The notes below the pieces were generated by a model. The model saw nothing but the letters and a program-made list of their open reading frames with translations. It was not told the DNA's origin and made no database searches. From positions 10,576,501 through 10,640,500 of the forward strand of contig NZ_JAMZEB010000002.1 of assembly GCF_024172165.1 (NCBI RefSeq): 64,000 nt of DNA, given 5' to 3'. Origin of the DNA: Nonomuraea thailandensis (lineage in GTDB: Bacteria > Actinomycetota > Actinomycetes > Streptosporangiales > Streptosporangiaceae). Positions 44,876-52,430 of the stretch are shown piece by piece. The position numbers and the translations under genes are program-made. Numbering within the stretch: position 1 is the stretch's first letter; every line of letters begins with the position of its first letter.

Positions 44876-46390
44876 CTAACGGTCGTGGGCGAGCGCCGTC
44901 CGCAGCGCGCCCGCGGGGTCGCCGCCGCGCCAGGCGACATGCTGGTCGGGCCGGACGAGCGACAGCGGCTCACCGGGCAGATCGACGACCCGCAACGGCA
45001 CCCCCAGCTCCGCCGCCTCCGCGACCAGCACGGCGGACGCGGGGGAGCGCTGGTCACCGACGAGGCTGAAGGCGGGCCCCAGCCGGTCGTACAGGGACTC
45101 CCCGGGAGCCAGCCAGCGGTGCGGCAGCCGCTCCCCGGCCCCGGAGGCGACGATGGAGGACCCTGCGTAGGTGTAGCCGAGCACCAGGTCCAGGCTGTGG
45201 AACTCGCTGTCCTTGGTCCGCAGCACCGCCTCCGCCACCGCGGGCCGCACCTTCTCGAACTCGGCCTCGTCGCCCATCAGCGCCGGATCCGCCAGCTCGG
45301 GGGCGAGGGTGGCCATGTTCGAGGCGGCGGCCTCGATGGTGTCGGCGGCGATGGGGCGGCGCTCGCTCTCGTACGTGGCCAGCAGGCTCGGCGGCGCCCA
45401 CCCCAGCAGCACGGCGGCCAGCTTCCAGCCGATGTTGACCGCGTCGCCGATGCCGGTGTTGAAGCCGTGGCCCCCGTAGGGCGGGTTCTGGTGCGCCGCG
45501 TCGCCCGCCAGGAAGACCCGGTCGCCGGCGTACCGGTCCGCCAGCAACATCCGCGCCGTCCACGGGTCGGTGGCCAGGACCTCCACCTCGATGTCGGCGC
45601 CCGCGAGGTTGCGCACCAGCTGTACGGGGTCGGCGTCCTCCGCCCGCACCCCCTGGGCGATGCACCACCAGGTGTCCTTCAGGTCGAGACGGCCGAGCAT
45701 GCCGGGCTGGGCCGGGTTCAGCACCCAGTAGTGCACGGCGGGCCCGTGCGGCATGCGCTCGGCCAGCCCCGGGGCGCGGAAGACGATGTTGAAGTTGGGG
45801 CGGGCGTCCTGACGGCCCTCGTACTTCGAGCCGATGGCGGCCCTGGTCACGCTGCGCGGGCCGTCGCAGCCGACGACGTACTGGGCGCGGACCTCGCGCT
45901 CCTGGTCGCCTGACGTGATGCGCACGGTGACCCCGTCGGCGTCCTCCCGCAGGCCGGCCACCTGCCAGCCGGTGAGCAGCGCGTCGCCGACGGCCTCCCG
46001 CAGCACCTCCTCCACCAGCGGCTGCGGCACCTGCTGGCCCGGCTCGGCGGCGAGGTCGGAGCCGACCAGGTCGAGGCCGAAGCAGCCGCTGATGCGGGTG
46101 ATCTCGCGCCCGAGCAGCCCGGTGACGAACACCGCCTCGTTCGACCACGACACCGCCAGCGGCGCCCGTGAGCGTAACGTCTGCGCCAGCCCCCACCTGC
46201 GCAGCAGCTCCATCGAGCGGGCCGAGGTGGTCTTCGCACGCGGGCGCAGCCACGACACCGTCTCCCGCGGCTCGACCACCAGGCAGCGCACGCCGTGGTG
46301 GGCCAGCTCCACGGCGGTCGCCAGGCCGACGGGCCCGCCTCCGGCGATCAGCACGGGAACGGAGTCGGGAACTTGCCTTACCAGATCCAT
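44876..46390 (-). CDS. FAD-dependent aromatic monooxygenase (group A, PheA/TfdB type)
   Basis: 504 aa from ATG 46390, which has AAGAGGA upstream; ATG 46408 lacks such a site. The dinucleotide-binding motif is VLIAGGGPVGLATAVELAHHG, the DG motif lies in YVVGCDGPRSVTRAAIG and the second FAD motif is RVFLAGDAAHQNPPYGGHGF followed by NTGIGDAVN. These define NAD(P)H-dependent hydroxylases of phenols, polyketides or rifamycin-like drugs. The C-terminal thioredoxin-like domain is present. It is divergent from a P450 and lies upstream of the TetR gene, suggesting oxidative turnover of an aromatic or xenobiotic compound. Confidence 0.9.
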   Translation of the reverse strand: MDLVRQVPDSVPVLIAGGGPVGLATAVELAHHGVRCLVVEPRETVSWLRPRAKTTSARSMELLRRWGLAQTLRSRAPLAVSWSNEAVFVTGLLGREITRISGCFGLDLVGSDLAAEPGQQVPQPLVEEVLREAVGDALLTGWQVAGLREDADGVTVRITSGDQEREVRAQYVVGCDGPRSVTRAAIGSKYEGRQDARPNFNIVFRAPGLAERMPHGPAVHYWVLNPAQPGMLGRLDLKDTWWCIAQGVRAEDADPVQLVRNLAGADIEVEVLATDPWTARMLLADRYAGDRVFLAGDAAHQNPPYGGHGFNTGIGDAVNIGWKLAAVLLGWAPPSLLATYESERRPIAADTIEAAASNMATLAPELADPALMGDEAEFEKVRPAVAEAVLRTKDSEFHSLDLVLGYTYAGSSIVASGAGERLPHRWLAPGESLYDRLGPAFSLVGDQRSPASAVLVAEAAELGVPLRVVDLPGEPLSLVRPDQHVAWRGGDPAGALRTALAHDR

Positions 46391-46490
46391 GGAAGTCCTC
46401 TTCGTCATATGAACGCAGGTATAGTCCTGGCCCCGTTCAGCCAGCGTCAAGGAGCCCCGTGGCCGCCGTGGTCGTGGTCATGGTACGAGC

Positions 46491-46564
46491 TCGCAACAAT
46501 TGATGATCGCAACTAGTGGACGGCCGCCCGGCTCAGTACGGTGCTACCAAAAATTGACGATCAC
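46491..46564. promoter_or_regulatory. Direct repeats in the monooxygenase/P450 divergent gap
   Basis: TCGCAAC occurs at 46491-46497 and 46507-46513, 16 bp apart. A second pair, AATTGATGATCGC (46498-46510) and AATTGACGATCAC (46552-46564), are 54 bp apart and differ at two bases. The AT-rich repeated blocks in a 187-bp gap suggest regulator binding and promoter sites. Confidence 0.45.
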
Positions 46565-46577
46565 CCAGGGGTTGCAT

Positions 46578-47774
46578 ATGAGCGAGACCTCGACGATGCC
46601 GTTGCACATGCGGCGGGTGGAGTTCCATCCGGCACCGGAGCTGGCGGCCGCGCGGGACGAGGATCGGGTCAAGCGGGTCACGACGGCGTTCGGCACCGAA
46701 GCCTGGCTCGTGACGCGCTACGCCGACGTGCGGGAGGTGCTGGGCGACGCCGAGCGCTTCAAGATCGCCCCCACGAACATCGCGCGGCTGCCAGGAGCGC
46801 CGCCCATGACGGAGGAGCAGCTCGCCAAGGTACGCGCGGGCAACCTGCTGGGCGTGGACCCGCCCGAGCACACGCGGCTGCGCCGGATGCTCACGCCGGA
46901 GTTCACCATCCGCCGGATCGACAGGCTGGAGCCCAGGATCCGGCGCATCGTCGAGGAGCACCTGGACGCGCTCGAAGCCACGGGCGCGCCCGCCGACCTG
47001 GTGCCGTCGTTCGCGCTGCCGATCCCGTCGCTGGTGATCTGCGAGCTGCTCGGGGTGCCGTACGAGGACCGCGAGGGCTTCCAGCAGCGCACCGCCAGGA
47101 TGCTCGACATGAGCCTGCCGGGCGAGCAGCGCATGATGCTCCAGTTCGAGCAGCGCGCGTACATGGAGGGCCTGATCGCCCGCATCCAGGCCGACCCCGG
47201 CGAGGAGCTGCTCGGCATGCTCGTGCGCGAGCACGGCGACGACCTGTCCACCGACGAGCTGGTCGGGATCGGCGGGTTGCTGCTGTTCGCCGGGCACGAG
47301 ACCACCTCCAACATGCTCTCCCTCGGCACGCTCGCCCTGCTGCGCCACCCCGAGCAGCTCGACCTGCTCAGGAAGGAGCCGGAGCGGATCGACGCCACGG
47401 TGGAGGAGCTGCTGCGCTGGCTCAGCATCGTCAACTCGGGCACCACCAAGGTCGCGACCCGCGACACCGAGATCGGCGGCCAGCGCATCCAGGAGGGCGA
47501 GCAGGTGCTCGTCACCCTGCCCGCCGCGAACCGCGACCCGTCGTTCCTGGCGGACGCGGACCGCTTCGATCTCGGCCGCGGCGCGCCCGGCCACCTCGCC
47601 TTCGGCCACGGCGTGCACCACTGCCTGGGCGCCCCGCTGGCCCGCATGGAGCTGCGCATCGCCTTCCCCGCCCTGCTCAAGCGCTTCCCCGGCCTGCGCG
47701 TGGCGGACGCGCAGCCGCAGTTCCGCGCGTCCTCCGTGGTGTACGGGCTCAGCTCCCTGGAGGTGACCTGGTAG
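46578..47774 (+). CDS. Cytochrome P450
   Basis: 398 aa from ATG 46578, just after AGGGG. The I-helix is GGLLLFAGHETTSNMLSLGT, the ExxR pair is in VEELLRW and the haem-binding loop FGHGVHHCLGAPLARMELRI carries the axial cysteine. Typical bacterial soluble P450 length and motifs (CYP105/107-like). There is no ferredoxin or reductase gene beside it. It is divergent from the FAD monooxygenase. The substrate is unknown; a catabolic or xenobiotic role fits better than biosynthesis because no polyketide or peptide synthase is near. Confidence 0.94.
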   Translation: MSETSTMPLHMRRVEFHPAPELAAARDEDRVKRVTTAFGTEAWLVTRYADVREVLGDAERFKIAPTNIARLPGAPPMTEEQLAKVRAGNLLGVDPPEHTRLRRMLTPEFTIRRIDRLEPRIRRIVEEHLDALEATGAPADLVPSFALPIPSLVICELLGVPYEDREGFQQRTARMLDMSLPGEQRMMLQFEQRAYMEGLIARIQADPGEELLGMLVREHGDDLSTDELVGIGGLLLFAGHETTSNMLSLGTLALLRHPEQLDLLRKEPERIDATVEELLRWLSIVNSGTTKVATRDTEIGGQRIQEGEQVLVTLPAANRDPSFLADADRFDLGRGAPGHLAFGHGVHHCLGAPLARMELRIAFPALLKRFPGLRVADAQPQFRASSVVYGLSSLEVTW

Positions 47775-47853
47775 GGCGATCCGCGAAGTGTTGGCCGTGG
47801 CCCGCCGGCCGGGGGCACACTGGAAGCCGTTACGGCCAGCAGTGGAGACGGCT

Positions 47854-48552
47854 ATGGCGAGCGAGGACGTTCAGAGCGACGAGCAGCCTGATACGTGGGA
47901 GCACGACCAACAGGAAGCGGTGGCGGCCATCGCGCGCGAGGCCGCCGCGGAGGGCAGAGAGCTCGCGGGCAGGGCCCGGGATCGCGCCGCGGAGGAGCGT
48001 GACCGGGTCGCGCGGAGCCGCGACGACCTGGCCGACGCCCGCGACAGGGCGGCGCAGCTGCGCCGGCGGTACCTGGAGCAGGTGCGGGAGACCGAGGACG
48101 CCCGCGATCGCCGCCTGCACGACCTGCTGTGGGCGGCGGAAGCCAGGGACAGGGCCGCCGAGGAGCGCGACGAGGCGGCCGCCCGCCGCCAGGCCGCGCT
48201 GCGCGACCCGTCGCCCGCCGTGCGCGAGGAACTGCGGCTGCTGGCCGAGGCCAGGACGCTGGCGGCCGCCGACCGGGAGCGGAGCCGCATGGACCGCGCC
48301 GCCCTCCGCGTGGAGCTGGCGGCGCTGCGGTCCGACCGGCTGAGGACGGAGCAGGAGCACGTGCGGGACGAGCGCGTCGACGCCGCCGATCGACTGGCCA
48401 GCGGGCATGACCGGGAGGCCAGCGCCCGCGACAGGACGGCCAGCGCGGGCGACCGGAGGCACGCCGCCCAGTCCCGGGTGGCGGCCAGGGTGGACCGGCA
48501 GCGGGCCGCCGGACAGCTCACGAGGTGGAAGCTGCGCCTCGACCAGCGCTGA
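47854..48552 (+). CDS. Asp-Arg heptad-repeat coiled-coil protein of unknown function
   Basis: 232 aa from ATG 47854 with GGAG upstream. Almost the whole chain is a 7-residue repeat in which a D-R or R-D pair recurs: RDRAAEE, RDRVARS, RDDLADA, RDRAAQL and, in the second half, HDREASA, RDRTASA, GDRRHAA. Between them a short hydrophobic stretch LLWAAEA occurs. There are no cysteines, no signal peptide and no membrane segment. Similar arrays are known at the N-terminus of some actinobacterial signalling proteins, but no catalytic domain follows here. A salt-bridged helical rod or single-helix scaffold is likely. It lies between the P450 and the LAL-like ATPase genes. Confidence 0.8.
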   Translation: MASEDVQSDEQPDTWEHDQQEAVAAIAREAAAEGRELAGRARDRAAEERDRVARSRDDLADARDRAAQLRRRYLEQVRETEDARDRRLHDLLWAAEARDRAAEERDEAAARRQAALRDPSPAVREELRLLAEARTLAAADRERSRMDRAALRVELAALRSDRLRTEQEHVRDERVDAADRLASGHDREASARDRTASAGDRRHAAQSRVAARVDRQRAAGQLTRWKLRLDQR

Positions 48553-48652
48553 CGCTTGCGGCGGCCCGTCGCTCCGGGCGGGGCCTGGGCGCTCTGGGCG
48601 GGGCTGGTCGCTCTGGGAAAATGTCGGTCAGGCCGGATAACGTGCAAGCGTC

Positions 48653-51600
48653 ATGCCTATCGACGTCGCGGCGCACGAGCTGATCGGCAGGGAGCACCCG
48701 GCCGCGCTGCTGCGCGCCGAGATCGCCAGGCTCGTCGGCAGCCACGGCGGCCTGGTGCTGGTCACCGGCGAGGCGGGCATCGGCAAGACCACGCTCGTCG
48801 CCGACGCGGCCGGTGAGGCCAGGCGGTGTGGCGCGCTGGTGGTGGGCGGCGCCTGCTGGGATTCCGGCGGAGCCCCGGGCTACTGGCCGTGGGTGCAGGT
48901 CATCAGGGCGTTGCGGCGCGCCGCCACGCCGGAGGAGTGGGCGGCGGCCGAGGAGTCCGCGGGCGGCAGCCTGACGACCCTGCTGGGCGAGGCGCGGGCG
49001 ACCGCTGACGGCCTCCAGCGCTCCGACGCGGCGGGCGAACGGCCTTCCGACGCGTTCCAGCGTTTCGACGCGGTAGGCGAGCGGCCCTCCGACGCCTTCC
49101 AGCTCTACGACGCGGTCACCTCCGCCCTGGTCGCGATCTCCCAGCGGCGCCCGGTCCTGGTCGTCATCGACGACCTGCACGCCGCCGACCCCGCCTCCCT
49201 GCGGCTGCTGGAGTTCGCGGCGCGCCAGACGTGGTTCGAGCGGCTGCTGCTGATCGGCACCTACCGCGACGCCGAGGTGGAGCCGGTCGAGCACCCGCTG
49301 CGCGACCTGCTGTCGCCGCTCGTGGCCAAGGCCACCACGATCACGCTCACCGGCCTCGACCAGGCGGGCGTCGCCGCGCTCATGGCCCGCACCGCCGGCC
49401 AGGAGCCGCCGCCCGAGCTGGTGGCGGAGGTCCACCTGCGCACGGGCGGAAACCCGTTCTTCGTCGAGCAGACCTCCCGGCTGTGGCGCAGCGGCGGCTC
49501 GGCCGGCGCCGTCGCGCCCGGCGTGCGCGACGCGCTGCTGAGGCGGCTGTCCCTGCTGCCGCGCCAGGTGGCCGAGCTGCTGCCCGCCGCGGCGGTGCTG
49601 GGCCGGGAGTTCCACCGCCAGGTGCTGGCCGCCGCCATCGCGCAGCCGGTCGCGCACGTCGATCGGCTGCTGGAGCTGGCGGTGGTGGCCAAGCTCGTGG
49701 TGACCAGGGGCGGCGGCGTGTTCGCGTTCGCCCACGACCTGGTGCGCGAGACGCTGTACGACTCGCTCGACGACCCGCGCGACCGCCACGCCGCCGTGGT
49801 CTCCGCCGTGGAGAGCTCGCCCGCCCTGGCCGGCCGGCTGCCGCCCAGCGACCTGGCCAGGCACGCCTACCTCGCCGGAGACAGGCTCGGCCCCGAGCAC
49901 GCCATCGGCCTGCTGCTCGACGCCGCCCGCGAGGCCAGGGGGCGCTTCGCGGCGGAGGAGCAGCTGGCGCACCTGCGCAGGGCGTACGAGCTGAGCGCCG
50001 CCGCGAGCCCGCACCGGCGCGGCGTGATCGCGCTCGACCTGGGCAGGGAGCTGCACCACGACGGCGCGCGCGAGGAGGCCAGGCGGCTGTTCGAGGAGGC
50101 CGCGGCCATCGCCCGCGACACCGACGACCCCGAGCTGCCCGCCCGCGTCGCGCTGGTCCACCACAGCCACTACGGCCGCGACGCCTCGCTCGACCTGCTC
50201 AGGGACGCCCACCGCAGGCTCGTCGGCGGCCCCCCGGTGCCGGCCGACGGGCTCGCGACCGCCCTGGTGCTGCACCTGGCCAGGCGGGCCAGGCAGGGCG
50301 GCGACGACGACGCGCTCGCCTTCAGCCTGTGGGCGCACCACGACATCATCTGGGGGCCGGGCACGGCGGCGGAGCGGGTGGCGCTGACGGGCGAGCTGAT
50401 CGACGTGGCCCGCCGCACCGCCGACCCCGACCTCGAACACTTCGCCAGCGCCCTGCGGTGGGTGGCCATGATCGAGCGGGGAGATCCCCGCTACCTCGGC
50501 GAGTTCCACGCCTACGCCGCCAGGGGCCGGCGCAGCGAGCGCCCGCACCTCGAGATGTCCGTCAACGTCGACGCGAGCATCATCGCCGGCCTCCAAGGCC
50601 GCTTCGCCGAGGCCGAGTCGCTGCTGGAGTCCGTCCATCCCGAGGCCAGGCAGGATCACTTCGTCTTCATGCTCAAGCACCACCAGTGGGCGTTGATGGC
50701 GTTGCAGGGCAGGGCCGACGGGCAGGAGCGGCTGCTGCGCGAGCTCAGGGGCTCCGCCCACCCCTGTGTGCCGCTGCTGGAGGCCCTGACCGCGCTGCAG
50801 TCGGGCGACCTGGACACCGCGCTGCGCCGGCTCGACGACGAGGAGCCCGGCGACCGCATGATCCAGCCGATCTGGCTGCGCTTCCAGGCCGAGCTGGCCG
50901 CCCTCACGCAGGACCCTGAGCTGTGCGCCCGGGTGCGGGCCCGGCTGGCGCCGCACCGGGGGCAGTGGGTGGTGTCGCTGTTCGGCTGGGAGGTCAGCGG
51001 GCCTTACGACCTGTGGCTCGGCCGCGTGGACGCCGCGCTCGAACGCTGGGCGGAGGCCGTCGAGGAGCTCACCGCCGCCTACCGCGCGGCCGACGCGATG
51101 CGGGCGCGGCCGTGGTCCGTGCTCGCCCGCGCTCACCTGGCCGAGACGCTGCTCGCCCGCGCCGCGCCCGGTGACGCGCGGGCGGCGCGGGCCCTGTTCG
51201 AGGAGGTGCGCCGGGAGGCGGAGGAGCTGGGCATGCGGCAGGTGCTGGAGTACGTGCGGCCCGGGCCGCCGTCCGGGCCCGCCCCGCCGTCCGGGCCCAC
51301 CCCGCGACCCGAGCCTGGCGTGGGATCCGAGCCCGCCGCGCGACCCGAGGCCGGCGTGGCATTCGAGCCTGGCGTGGGATCCGAGCCCGGCGTGCGATTC
51401 GGGCCCGGCGGGAAGCCGCAGGAAGGCGCCCTGGGGTTGCTGGGCAACGCGTGGACGCCGGGCGGCGCCGCACCCGCGTCCGGCGAGTTCCGGCGGGACG
51501 GCGCGGTCTGGTCGCTGGCCTTCGCCGGCCGCCTCGTGCACATGCCCGATGCCAAAGGTCTACGCGACCTGCACACCCTGCTGGGCCGCCCGGGCGACGA

Positions 51601-52024
51601 CGTGCCGGCCGTGGTGCTGCTCGACCCCGAGGGCGGCGAGGCCGTGATCGCGGCCCGGAGCATGGGCGGCGACGAGGTGCTCGACGACGAGGCCAGGGCC
51701 CGCTACCGCCGCCGCCTGGCGCAGCTCGACGAGGAGATCGACCGCGCCGCCGAGCTGGGCGACGACGACCGGGCGGCTGAGCTCGACGGGGAGCGGGCCG
51801 CGCTGCTGGCCGAGCTGCGCGCCGCCGCGGGCCTGGGCGGGCGCACCCGGCGGCTGGGCGACGAGGCGGAGCGCGCCCGCAAGACCGTCACGGCCCGCAT
51901 CCGCGACACGCTCCGCAAGCTCGACCACGCCCATCCCGAGCTGGCCGCCCACCTGCGCGCGTCCGTCTCGACCGGCGCCACCTGCCGTTACCAGCCCCAG
52001 GAGAAGATCACCTGGCGCCGCTGA
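48653..52024 (+). CDS. Large LAL-like ATPase/regulator without LuxR domain
   Basis: 1123 aa. Walker A is GEAGIGKT (residues about 41-48) and Walker B is PVLVVIDDLHAADP, with the usual ARRC-like switch region GTYRDAEVEP. The centre is TPR-like. Unlike most LAL proteins it has no C-terminal LuxR helix-turn-helix; it ends instead in a helical domain with RARKTVTARIRDTLRKLDHA and ELAAHLRASVSTGATCRY, a module found in related actinobacterial ATPases. It has an unusual 14-residue tandem unit before Walker B and a Pro/Gly-rich linker (about 873-925). A sensor or signalling ATPase is likely. A 100-bp gap separates it from the heptad-repeat gene, so co-expression is unproven. Confidence 0.88.
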   Translation: MPIDVAAHELIGREHPAALLRAEIARLVGSHGGLVLVTGEAGIGKTTLVADAAGEARRCGALVVGGACWDSGGAPGYWPWVQVIRALRRAATPEEWAAAEESAGGSLTTLLGEARATADGLQRSDAAGERPSDAFQRFDAVGERPSDAFQLYDAVTSALVAISQRRPVLVVIDDLHAADPASLRLLEFAARQTWFERLLLIGTYRDAEVEPVEHPLRDLLSPLVAKATTITLTGLDQAGVAALMARTAGQEPPPELVAEVHLRTGGNPFFVEQTSRLWRSGGSAGAVAPGVRDALLRRLSLLPRQVAELLPAAAVLGREFHRQVLAAAIAQPVAHVDRLLELAVVAKLVVTRGGGVFAFAHDLVRETLYDSLDDPRDRHAAVVSAVESSPALAGRLPPSDLARHAYLAGDRLGPEHAIGLLLDAAREARGRFAAEEQLAHLRRAYELSAAASPHRRGVIALDLGRELHHDGAREEARRLFEEAAAIARDTDDPELPARVALVHHSHYGRDASLDLLRDAHRRLVGGPPVPADGLATALVLHLARRARQGGDDDALAFSLWAHHDIIWGPGTAAERVALTGELIDVARRTADPDLEHFASALRWVAMIERGDPRYLGEFHAYAARGRRSERPHLEMSVNVDASIIAGLQGRFAEAESLLESVHPEARQDHFVFMLKHHQWALMALQGRADGQERLLRELRGSAHPCVPLLEALTALQSGDLDTALRRLDDEEPGDRMIQPIWLRFQAELAALTQDPELCARVRARLAPHRGQWVVSLFGWEVSGPYDLWLGRVDAALERWAEAVEELTAAYRAADAMRARPWSVLARAHLAETLLARAAPGDARAARALFEEVRREAEELGMRQVLEYVRPGPPSGPAPPSGPTPRPEPGVGSEPAARPEAGVAFEPGVGSEPGVRFGPGGKPQEGALGLLGNAWTPGGAAPASGEFRRDGAVWSLAFAGRLVHMPDAKGLRDLHTLLGRPGDDVPAVVLLDPEGGEAVIAARSMGGDEVLDDEARARYRRRLAQLDEEIDRAAELGDDDRAAELDGERAALLAELRAAAGLGGRTRRLGDEAERARKTVTARIRDTLRKLDHAHPELAAHLRASVSTGATCRYQPQEKITWRR
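49014..49118 (+). repeat. 42-bp in-frame tandem duplication in the ATPase domain
   Basis: About two and a half 14-residue units: a partial DGLQRSDAAGE, then RPSDAFQRFDAVGE and RPSDAFQLYDAVTS. The last copy corresponds to the usual family helix preceding Walker B; the others look like extra copies. Confidence 0.7.
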
Positions 52025-52178
52025 AGGGGCCCCGGAATGAACGTTTCACCGTGCCTCGCGCATCCCCGCTGGTCGCCGGGGCCCCGACAAGGTCGATCTT
52101 GATGCGGTGTTGACCCCCGTCGTGCAATGCACGGTGATCGCATCCCACGCCGTCCGGCCCTTCATGAGGGGAGAACTG

Positions 52179-52430
52179 GTGCGTCGCAGAATCACCGCCC
52201 TAGCCCTGCTCGCGGTCACCGCCCTGGCACCCGCCCTGGCCACGAGCACCCCGGCGCACGCCGCGCCCACGCTCCAGATGGTCTACAGCCACCTGCCCTA
52301 TGACGTCTGCGTCTCCTTCGGCCAGTCCGGGGTGCAGACCGGGCGCTGGCAGACCTGGTGGTGCAGCACCCACTACCCGCAGACCTACCCGGGGTACTAC
52401 ACCTACGACCTGTGGGCGTACGTGAACTGA
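52179..52430 (+). CDS. Small secreted aromatic-rich protein
   Basis: 83 aa from GTG 52179, chosen because AGGGGAG (52166-52172) sits six bases upstream; ATG 52164 would add five residues with a poorer site. The signal peptide (RRRITALALLAVTALAPALA) ends near TPAHA-APT. The mature part is about 55 residues, rich in Tyr and Trp (GRWQTWWC, THYPQTYPGYYTYDLWAYVN), with two cysteines 22 residues apart that could pair. No family is recognised. It converges on the membrane lectin gene with a 28-bp overlap, and a strong hairpin follows. Confidence 0.72.
   Translation: MRRRITALALLAVTALAPALATSTPAHAAPTLQMVYSHLPYDVCVSFGQSGVQTGRWQTWWCSTHYPQTYPGYYTYDLWAYVN

Noticed and set aside
44876..47774. Part of a secondary-metabolite gene cluster
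   Set aside because: Oxygenases and a TetR are present but no polyketide, peptide, terpene or RiPP core enzyme is visible in the window.
48518..51541. A 1007-codon open frame on the minus strand opposite the LAL-like ATPase
   Set aside because: It is a composition shadow of the GC-rich gene: Gly/Pro/Arg/His-rich, no domain motifs, no ribosome site.
52026..52085. Inverted pair GGGGCCCCGG / CCGGGGCCCC after the LAL-like ATPase
   Set aside because: The arms match over 10 bp but are 40 bases apart, and each is itself self-complementary; too ambiguous to call a terminator.
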